In this document: piece after piece, positions 6,304 through 11,058 of the stretch
How positions within the stretch are numbered: position 1 is the stretch's first letter
How the letters are laid out: every line of letters starts with the position of its first letter
Source: Comamonas sp. lk
GTDB lineage: Bacteria; Pseudomonadota; Gammaproteobacteria; Burkholderiales; Burkholderiaceae_C
Assembly (NCBI GenBank): GCA_945901215.1
Contig: CAMDKE010000057.1
Span: forward strand, 1-11,058
Direction: 5' to 3'
DNA: 11,058 nucleotides
Notes under the pieces: model-generated
Told to the model about the DNA's origin: nothing
Databases searched by the model: none
The model's input: only the letters and a program-made list of their open reading frames with translations
Made by a program: the position numbers and the translations under genes

Positions 6304-7131
6304 TCAGGCCCCGATGATCCAGCCCTCCAAAGGGTCGACCCCACAGGGCAAGCCGTACAAGGCCTGGCCCTGCGTGTGGCAACGCTGGGCCCAGGCGGCT
6401 TGCGCCATGCAAATGACTGCGTCCAGCGCATCGGCGGTGGCGTCTTGCACCAGGGCATCACGCTGGGAGTGGCTCAGCCGCAGGCGCAACCCCAGGGGGG
6501 TTTGGCCCAGTTCGAGCGCGTTGACCAGGTCTTTGCGGGCAATGAGCCGCTCGGGCGTTTGTTTGGCGGGGCTGTCATTCTTGTAGCTGCGTGCGCCCAA
6601 GATCTGGCGTGCAAGCATGCCTGGGTAGGCTTCCAAAGCGACCCGGCATGGCTTGTCTTGCGTGGGCTGCAGTGCGGGGAAGTAAGCGCCACTGGCCAAA
6701 ATCAGTGGAACCCCAGCGTGCAACATATAGGCCACGGGCGGATTAACCCACTTCATGGACGGGCTCGATCCCGCCGGGCCATCGGTGGCGCGGTGGGCAA
6801 ACTTAGACCCCGCTGGGCGCGCGTTGCAAAAAGCAGAAAAATCGGCTCGAATCTGGGCCCGCGTCAGGCTGCTGTAATGCGCCATCAGCGCGGGCCACTG
6901 CAGCGGCCAGCCCAAGGTTGTTACCAGTTCGCGCGGCAGCCCAAACGGCAAATCAAAGCCGCCAACCCAGTCGGTTTGGGCTTCTAAGGCAAGTGCGAAA
7001 CCCCCGAAGCTACTCAGGCGTTCGAGCTTGTTCAGGCGCAGGCGCTGCCCGTCACTCTCGCCCCAAGCCAGCACAATGTTTTTACGCCGGTTAGGGCTGC
7101 TGGAAAAGTCGCAACCCAGAACCGGCGTCAT
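6304..7131 (-). CDS. DUF429 family protein (predicted RNase H-like fold)
   Basis: The 275-residue product matches the DUF429 family: GCDFSSSPNRRKNIVLA near the N-terminus, GGFDLPFGLPRELV (residues 57-70), EAYPGMLAR (167-175), ADALDAVICMAQAA (233-246) and DPLEGWI close to the end. The family is predicted to adopt an RNase H-like fold. The spaced acidic residues Asp8, Asp60, Glu167 and Asp234/Asp237 would be the natural metal ligands, so a nuclease activity is plausible but unproven. It starts 31 bp downstream of the BLUF gene on the same strand and is likely the third cistron after folE. That spacer contains the small hairpin GCCTG-ACC-CAGGC (7143-7155) and no good ribosome site, so its translation may be lower than its neighbours'. 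Confidence 0.85.
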   Translation of the reverse strand: MTPVLGCDFSSSPNRRKNIVLAWGESDGQRLRLNKLERLSSFGGFALALEAQTDWVGGFDLPFGLPRELVTTLGWPLQWPALMAHYSSLTRAQIRADFSAFCNARPAGSKFAHRATDGPAGSSPSMKWVNPPVAYMLHAGVPLILASGAYFPALQPTQDKPCRVALEAYPGMLARQILGARSYKNDSPAKQTPERLIARKDLVNALELGQTPLGLRLRLSHSQRDALVQDATADALDAVICMAQAAWAQRCHTQGQALYGLPCGVDPLEGWIIGA

Positions 7132-7162
7132 GCGGGCTTGAGGCCTGACCCAGGCGGGGCCA

Positions 7163-7585
7163 TCAGGCGCGTCCGATGATGGACGCGGTGGCCATCAGTT
7201 CCTCTAGCAGCGCCAAGGACACCTTGCCCGACACGCTGTAGGGGTCGAGTTCGGGCTTTTCGGCGTATTTGAGCAAGATGCTGGCATTGATCTTGGACAT
7301 ATTGACTTGGCCCATGGTCCAACCGCTGAAGCGGCGCTCGGAAATTTCTTCGTAATGCAAGAGCACCACGTCGGTGTGCCGAGGGTCGCGTTGGATGTGG
7401 CTGTAGAGTTCGCTGACGGAGTTGCGCCCACCTTCAATGGCTTGCAAGAAAATCCCTCCGCCGTAGCACAGGATGCCGGTGATGCCGGAGCTGGGGTTGC
7501 CTTGGCGCGACTGGGCCAGGATTTCGTCAATGGCAACCGAGCCCGGCGCGACGGCACGACTGGCATAAAGCAAACGGACCAACAT
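7163..7585 (-). CDS. Short BLUF-domain blue-light photoreceptor
   Basis: BLUF domains bind FAD and sense blue light by rearranging a Tyr-Gln-flavin hydrogen-bond network. The 140 residues are essentially one BLUF domain (about 2-95) plus a C-terminal helical cap. Every key position is present: Tyr7 in LLYASR, Asn30 before GITGILCY, Gln48 in FLQAIEGG, and Trp89 and Met91 in FSGWTMG. The Asn-to-Gln (18) and Gln-to-Trp (41) spacings equal those I recall for AppA. RDPRHTDV is also typical. There is no fused output domain, as in PixD/BlrB-type proteins, so it should signal through a partner. The ATG lies 3 bp after the folE stop, and its ribosome site (AAGAAAGGG) lies within the folE coding end, which implies translational coupling. 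Confidence 0.94.
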   Translation of the reverse strand: MLVRLLYASRAVAPGSVAIDEILAQSRQGNPSSGITGILCYGGGIFLQAIEGGRNSVSELYSHIQRDPRHTDVVLLHYEEISERRFSGWTMGQVNMSKINASILLKYAEKPELDPYSVSGKVSLALLEELMATASIIGRA

Positions 7586-7588
7586 AAA

Positions 7589-8302
7589 TCACCCTTTCTT
7601 GGGAAGCAGTGCCAAAAACTCTCGGCGCAAATGGGGGTCTTTGAGGAAGACGCCGCGCATGACCGAGTTGATCATTTTGCTGTCCATGTCCTTCACGCCG
7701 CGCCAGGACATGCAATAGTGGCTGGCCTCCATGACGATGGCTAAGCCATCGGGCTGGGTTTTTTCCTGAATCAAATCGGCCAGTTGCACCACGGCTTCTT
7801 CCTGAATCTGGGGCCGCCCCATCACCCATTCGGCCAGGCGGGCGTACTTGCTCAGGCCGATCACATTGGTGTGCTCGTTGGGCAATACGCCGATCCAGAT
7901 CTGGCCAATGACGGGGCAAAAATGGTGGCTGCAGGCGCTGCGCACCGTGATGGGGCCCACGATCATCAGCTCGTTGAGGTGCTCAGCATTGGGAAATTCG
8001 GTGATGGTCGGTGCGGCCACGTAGCGGCCACGAAATACCTCCTGGAGGTACATCTTGGCTACCCGGCGCGCCGTGTTGCCGGTGTTATGGTCGTTTTCGG
8101 TGTCGATGACCAGGCTGTTGAGCACGCCTTGCATCTGGACCTCCACCTCATCGAGCAAGGCTTCTAATTCACCGGGCTGGATAAATTCGGAAATATTGTC
8201 ATTGGCATGGAAACGCTTGCGCGAGGCCGTAATGCGCTGGCGAATTTTGACGGAAACCGGGGTTCCAACATCGTCGTCGGGTGGGTTCATGGCAGTGGTC
8301 AT
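7589..8302 (-). CDS. folE: GTP cyclohydrolase I (type IA)
   Basis: FolE converts GTP to 7,8-dihydroneopterin triphosphate, the first step of folate and pterin synthesis, as a cytoplasmic zinc-dependent oligomer. The 237 residues include an extended N-terminal region (about 1-45), the helical segment with TARRVAKMYLQEVFRG (77-92), and the zinc site CSHH (Cys124, His127; catalytic His126). HYCMSWRGV (His195, Cys197) supplies the third ligand, followed by DMDSKM and MRGVF. The VGPITVRSACSHHFCP context and the DSKM variant mark a subtype differing from the E. coli enzyme. The start used is the first ATG (MTTAMNPP); a second at 8290 is possible, and neither has a Shine-Dalgarno. The leader upstream can pair with itself. 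The BLUF gene follows at once, and the next pathway enzyme, NudB, is about 2 kb upstream on the same strand. Confidence 0.95.
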   Translation of the reverse strand: MTTAMNPPDDDVGTPVSVKIRQRITASRKRFHANDNISEFIQPGELEALLDEVEVQMQGVLNSLVIDTENDHNTGNTARRVAKMYLQEVFRGRYVAAPTITEFPNAEHLNELMIVGPITVRSACSHHFCPVIGQIWIGVLPNEHTNVIGLSKYARLAEWVMGRPQIQEEAVVQLADLIQEKTQPDGLAIVMEASHYCMSWRGVKDMDSKMINSVMRGVFLKDPHLRREFLALLPKKG

Positions 8303-8409
8303 GTGATGGGCGAGGCGGCATGTTACCAGTCTTTGTCAAATAAGGTTTTTCTGTGAAATGCCTCGCCATTACTGAATAGAATGCTACTTAAATAATAGCA
8401 AAGTAGGCC
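8303..8409 (-). promoter_or_regulatory. folE upstream region with long-range inverted repeat and AT-rich dyad
   Basis: This is the only sizeable gap in the right-hand block and is far more AT-rich than its surroundings. On the minus strand, GGCGAGGC (8367-8360) and GCCTCGCC (8316-8309) form a perfect 8-bp inverted repeat with 43 nt between the arms. The second arm ends 6 nt before the folE ATG, where a ribosome site would be. A separate dyad TGCTA-N9-TAGCA (8382-8400) has an AT-only centre. A weak promoter-like TTGCTA with TATTCA 17 bp further on lies just after the clsB stop. A folE promoter here is likely, but its position is not clear. Confidence 0.4.
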
Positions 8410-9645
8410 TTAATACGGCCGTCCTATTAAAAACAAAATGATGCGCATCAGTCCCAAGGCCAGTATGTCCATGGCACGCTGCCACCAACCGCGCCCGGCG
8501 TAGGCCTGGGCTTGGACGCGGGTCGACTTCGAGTTGAGTGCGCTGAGCACGCGTTCGCGCAGCAGCAGCGCAAAGCGGCGGTCATGCACGACTACATTGG
8601 CCTCGCGGGCTAGGAGCAAGCTCAAGGGGTCCAGGTTGGAGGAACCCACGGTGGCCCAGCGTCGGTCTACCACGGCCACCTTGGCGTGCAAAAACCCGGC
8701 CTTGTACTCATAAATCTCCACACCGGCTGCTAGCAAGACGCCATAAACGGCTCTGGCCCCGTGGTATTGCATGAAATATTCGTATTGCCCTTGCAGCAGC
8801 AGGCGCACCCGTACACCGCGCTGAGCGGCGTGGACCAAAGCGTGGCGCAGTTTGCGTCCGGGCACGAAATAGGCGTTGGCAATCAGGACTTCGCTGCGCG
8901 CTTCGCCAATGGCCTTGCGGTAGGCCTGCTCGATGCGGGTTCGGTGGTGCACGTTGTCGCGCAACAACAGCGCGGCCGAAACCGCGCTGTTTACGGCCTT
9001 GTTCGCTGTGCTGGGAATCAGCTTGGCTGGCACAGACGTGTGCACGGTGGTCGTTAAAGTGGGTTGGCGCAGCTGCGCACGCGCGGCCTTCCATTGCAGG
9101 CTTTCCACATTGCGGGCGAACGCCAGTCGCAACCAAAATTGCTCCATCACCGCCTGCACATCCTTGACCAAGGGCCCGCCGACCTGGACCGAAAAGTCCA
9201 GCCTGGGCGCCGACAGCTGGCCGTGGTGCAGGTCGATAAAGTCGTCAATCACATTGATGCCGCCGCAAAATGCCTGTTTGCCGTCGACCACGCAGAGTTT
9301 GCGGTGCAGGCGCCTCCAGCGCACGGGAAACAGCACGCCCAAGCACCCCAGGGGTGAAAACCGGTGCCATTGCACCCCGCTGTGGTCAAAAAGCTGGCTC
9401 CATTGCGCAGGCAAGGCCGGGGTACCGATGCCATCGACCACCACAAACACGGCCACGCCACGCCGGGCGGCGCGCACCAATGCCTGGGCAACGCGCTCGC
9501 CTTGGGCGTCGAAGTGAAAAATATAGGTCTCCAGTCGCACCTCGTGAACGCTGTCGTCAATGGCTTGAACTACCGCCTCAAACAAGTCACCCGCACCCTG
9601 GAACAAGCGCACCTGGTGCTCGGGGGTGAAGTGGGTATGGCTCAT
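8410..9645 (-). CDS. clsB: Cardiolipin synthase B-type phospholipase D family enzyme
   Basis: The enzyme transfers a phosphatidyl group to make cardiolipin at the inner membrane. The 411 residues contain two phospholipase D HKD motifs: RRLHRKLCVVDG (His114, Lys116, Asp121), followed by FCGGIN, and GFLHAKVAVVD (His320, Lys322, Asp327), followed by GSSNLDPLS. The linker at about 185-235 is Thr/Ala/Ser-rich and variable in the family. The C-terminus ends with a hydrophobic, tryptophan-containing helix (about 387-408) suited to membrane association. There are no N-terminal transmembrane helices, which distinguishes it from ClsA. The ATG overlaps the stop of the upstream EEP gene (ATGA), and no Shine-Dalgarno is visible, so translation probably depends on re-initiation. 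The EEP-clsB order matches ybhP-clsB in E. coli. Confidence 0.93.
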   Translation of the reverse strand: MSHTHFTPEHQVRLFQGAGDLFEAVVQAIDDSVHEVRLETYIFHFDAQGERVAQALVRAARRGVAVFVVVDGIGTPALPAQWSQLFDHSGVQWHRFSPLGCLGVLFPVRWRRLHRKLCVVDGKQAFCGGINVIDDFIDLHHGQLSAPRLDFSVQVGGPLVKDVQAVMEQFWLRLAFARNVESLQWKAARAQLRQPTLTTTVHTSVPAKLIPSTANKAVNSAVSAALLLRDNVHHRTRIEQAYRKAIGEARSEVLIANAYFVPGRKLRHALVHAAQRGVRVRLLLQGQYEYFMQYHGARAVYGVLLAAGVEIYEYKAGFLHAKVAVVDRRWATVGSSNLDPLSLLLAREANVVVHDRRFALLLRERVLSALNSKSTRVQAQAYAGRGWWQRAMDILALGLMRIILFLIGRPY

Positions 9646-10382
9646 GGAGGGGGCAATTCAAATTCGGCAACTAGCGGCAAATGGTCCGACATTTGGGCCC
9701 ATTGGCCGCCACGAAGCACCGTCAGGGACACCGGGCGCATTCCGCGGGCGTAAATGTGGTCGAGTTGCAACAGTGGCAGGCGCGAGGGGAAGGTGGCACA
9801 TCCGCTCTTTTGCATCGCAGCCAGGCCCGCTTGCTGCATGACGCGCTCGACCATGGGGCTCCACTCGTTGAAGTCGCCGGCGACCACCACGGGTGCGGCG
9901 GGCGCAATTTCGCGCGCTATATATCGGCACAGCTGGCCGAGTTGGCGCGCTCGGCTCGAGCGTATCAAGCCCAGGTGCACCACCAGCACATGCACCGATT
10001 GGCCGTGCACGGTCACTTCGGTGTGCAACAGGCCGCGTTGCTCAAACCGGTGGTCCGACATGTCTTCGTGCTGGTGCGCCAGCACCGGCCAGCGCGACAG
10101 CAGCGCGTTGCCGTGTTCGCCGTGGCGGGTGACCGCATTGCTGCGGTACACCGCAGTAAAGCCCGGCGGAGCCAAAAACTCGGCCTGCGGTAGTTGGGGC
10201 CAGTGCAAAAAGTACTTTTCTTCCCGCCGGTGCACTTTGCGTACCTCTTGCAGGCACAACAGATCGGCGTCAAATTGCGCCATGGCCTGTCCCAGGTTGT
10301 GAATTTCCAATCGGCGCGCAGGGCCTATGCCGCGCACGCCCTTGTGGATGTTGTAGCTCACCACCCGCAATCGCTGCGTCAT
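9642..10382 (-). CDS. Endonuclease/exonuclease/phosphatase (EEP) family protein, YbhP-like
   Basis: The 246 residues form one complete EEP domain with the metal-dependent phosphoesterase set: Asn11 in SYNIHKGV, Glu46 in LQEV, His136 in VHLGL, Asp170 and Asn172 in GDFNEW, Asp208-His209 in LDHIY, and the terminal Asp233-His234 in SDHLPL. All catalytic positions are kept, so it is expected to be an active hydrolase. Its substrate is unknown and could be a nucleic acid, a lipid headgroup or another phosphodiester. Position immediately upstream of clsB is conserved in E. coli (ybhP-clsB), which favours a membrane-lipid role. The start at 10382 has a strong GGGGGG-type ribosome site 6 nt upstream and overlaps the nudB stop by ATGA; a longer in-frame extension would lie wholly inside nudB. 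Confidence 0.91.
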   Translation of the reverse strand: MTQRLRVVSYNIHKGVRGIGPARRLEIHNLGQAMAQFDADLLCLQEVRKVHRREEKYFLHWPQLPQAEFLAPPGFTAVYRSNAVTRHGEHGNALLSRWPVLAHQHEDMSDHRFEQRGLLHTEVTVHGQSVHVLVVHLGLIRSSRARQLGQLCRYIAREIAPAAPVVVAGDFNEWSPMVERVMQQAGLAAMQKSGCATFPSRLPLLQLDHIYARGMRPVSLTVLRGGQWAQMSDHLPLVAEFELPPP

Positions 10383-10870
10383 GCTGGACCCCCCTTGCCT
10401 GCGAAGCGGGGCAGCATGGCGCAGGCCTCGGCGTTGGACGGTGAAAAGCAGCACGCTGCGGCTTCGAGGTAGGGCAGCCACTGGTAATGCGTGTGCTCCT
10501 GTGGGTTGAGCCGCACCGGCGTGCGGGCAGGCACTTGCAGGCCAAAAAGGTGTTCGGTGTTAAAGCACACCCCGGGCGCGTAGCGGTGCAGCCAGCGGGG
10601 GTAGATGGCGTACACGTTCTCCAGATGCCAATCGTGCAGCACAGGGCCTTGGTCGAAGTCCAAGTCGCAGCCAATGCCGGTTTCTTCCTGGACTTCGCGG
10701 ACCGCGGCGGCTTGAAATGTCTCTTGGGCCGTGTCCTTGCTGCCCGTCACCGACTGCCAAAAGGCCGGTGCCAGCGGGTCCTCATCGGTGCGGCGAATCA
10801 AAAGTACGTCCCACGCCGGGGTGTAAATTACAACCAAAACGGACTCGGGAATTTTGAATGTGCGCGGCAT
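10379..10870 (-). CDS. nudB: Dihydroneopterin triphosphate diphosphatase (Nudix)
   Basis: NudB removes pyrophosphate from 7,8-dihydroneopterin triphosphate, the FolE product, in folate synthesis. The 163 residues begin MPRTFKIPESVLVVIYTP and carry the subfamily marks FWQSVTGS (residues 37-44), HRYAPGV, FNTEHLFGL (103-111) and LNPQEHTHYQWLPY (121-134). The Nudix box is Gly43...Glu50...REVQEETGI (58-66), with six residues rather than the textbook five between Gly and the first Glu. FSPSN near the end matches the family C-terminus. The start at 10870 is preceded by AAGG 9 nt upstream, part of a 12-bp palindrome; an ATG nine codons earlier (10897) has no ribosome site. The stop overlaps the EEP start by ATGA. 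Confidence 0.92.
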   Translation of the reverse strand: MPRTFKIPESVLVVIYTPAWDVLLIRRTDEDPLAPAFWQSVTGSKDTAQETFQAAAVREVQEETGIGCDLDFDQGPVLHDWHLENVYAIYPRWLHRYAPGVCFNTEHLFGLQVPARTPVRLNPQEHTHYQWLPYLEAAACCFSPSNAEACAMLPRFAGKGGPA

Positions 10871-10957
10871 GGAACAGACCTTGCAAGGTTGCTCCATTGT
10901 GCCTGTGGCGCGGTAGGCGGCTTGGGCGGCATCTGCTGTGCGCTAGCATTGGCGGCC
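10871..10957. promoter_or_regulatory. Divergent promoter region between nudB and the ABC ATPase
   Basis: This 87-bp gap must hold the start signals for both directions. On the plus strand, TTGGGC (10922-10927) and TAGCAT (10944-10949) are spaced by 16 bp, but they would place the transcription start almost at the ATG. On the minus strand no good -10 is visible. The perfect 12-bp palindrome ACCTTGCAAGGT (10878-10889) covers the nudB ribosome site and could be a repressor-binding site or a coincidence. Confidence 0.3.
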
Positions 10958-11058
10958 ATGGGGCACACACACTTTTCCAATTCGCCAGTGGTGCAGGTTC
11001 GGGACCTGGCGTTTGCGTACGCCGATTGTCCGGTTTTTGCGAATCTGAACCTCGAAAT
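10958..11058 (+). CDS. ABC transporter ATP-binding protein, N-terminal fragment
   Basis: The frame opens at ATG 10958 and runs off the window after 33 codons. The visible part, from VVQVRDLAFAYAD to VFANLNLE, is the typical first strands and aromatic A-loop region (Tyr21 in FAYAD) of an ABC ATPase, which stacks on the adenine of ATP. The Walker A motif would lie just beyond the edge. The transported substrate cannot be told from this fragment. It is divergent from nudB. Assignment to the ABC ATPase family is likely but rests on a short stretch. Confidence 0.7.
   Translation, partial: MGHTHFSNSPVVQVRDLAFAYADCPVFANLNLE

Noticed and set aside
6203..6412. A 70-codon N-terminal extension of the YebC-family gene
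   Set aside because: The extension runs into the end of DUF429, has no family similarity, and the internal ATG at 6202 has a purine-rich site and the expected family start.
6259..6987. A 242-codon plus-strand open frame opposite DUF429
   Set aside because: The minus-strand frame carries the DUF429 motifs; this one is rich in Arg, Gly and Gln with no recognisable domain.
8334..8339. A perfect TTGACA on the minus strand upstream of folE
   Set aside because: At 16-18 bp downstream the sequence is GC-only around GCCGCCTCG, with no -10 element, and transcription would begin at the start codon. Probably chance.
10383..10481. A 33-codon N-terminal extension of the EEP gene
   Set aside because: It lies entirely in nudB in another frame; the start at 10382 has a strong ribosome site and an ATGA overlap.
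1..11058. Mobile elements, CRISPR arrays, tRNA or rRNA genes, phage or defence genes
   Set aside because: No transposase or integrase motifs, no regularly spaced repeats and no cloverleaf-like sequences were seen; intergenic gaps are too short to hide most of them.

Overview
The window is dense, GC-rich bacterial chromosome. Gene content and order point to a betaproteobacterium of the order Burkholderiales, probably Comamonadaceae (Rhodoferax or Polaromonas-like). That placement rests on protein motifs and on the pairing of a rhodanese-grxC-secB-gpsA strand with a divergent gpmA-ctpA-moeB strand. I could not run a search to confirm it. I see no insertion sequences, phage genes, tRNAs, rRNAs or CRISPR arrays. 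The longest gap between genes is about 130 bp, so this looks like core genome.

Left block, minus strand (1-2039). A membrane-anchored single-domain rhodanese is followed by glutaredoxin 3 (grxC), the export chaperone secB and the 5' three quarters of gpsA, which is cut by the window edge. A clear intrinsic-terminator hairpin lies between grxC and secB, only 25 nt before the secB start codon.

Middle block, plus strand (2150-5164). Running divergently from the rhodanese are gpmA (cofactor-dependent phosphoglycerate mutase), ctpA (S41 carboxy-terminal processing protease of the envelope) and a MoeB/ThiF-type E1-like adenylyltransferase. They are closely spaced and probably form one operon. The divergent promoter region holds overlapping -10-like boxes and a perfect 15-bp palindrome.

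Right block, minus strand (5186-10870). Read in the direction of transcription the order is nudB, an endonuclease/exonuclease/phosphatase (EEP) protein like YbhP, clsB (cardiolipin synthase), a 107-bp gap, folE (GTP cyclohydrolase I), a short BLUF blue-light receptor, a DUF429 protein, a 101-bp gap with a candidate promoter, a YebC-family protein, and a DUF3297 protein. The first three genes are joined by ATGA stop/start overlaps. folE and the BLUF gene are three bases apart, and the BLUF ribosome binding site lies inside the end of folE. FolE and NudB catalyse the first two steps from GTP to dihydroneopterin, so folate synthesis is represented twice in this block, once beside phospholipid synthesis and once beside light sensing. 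At the right edge a divergent ABC-transporter ATPase begins on the plus strand and runs off the window.

Most genes belong to well-known families. The least explained parts are the folE-BLUF-DUF429 unit, the self-complementary folE leader, the terminator-like structure in front of secB, and the YebC/DUF3297 pair.
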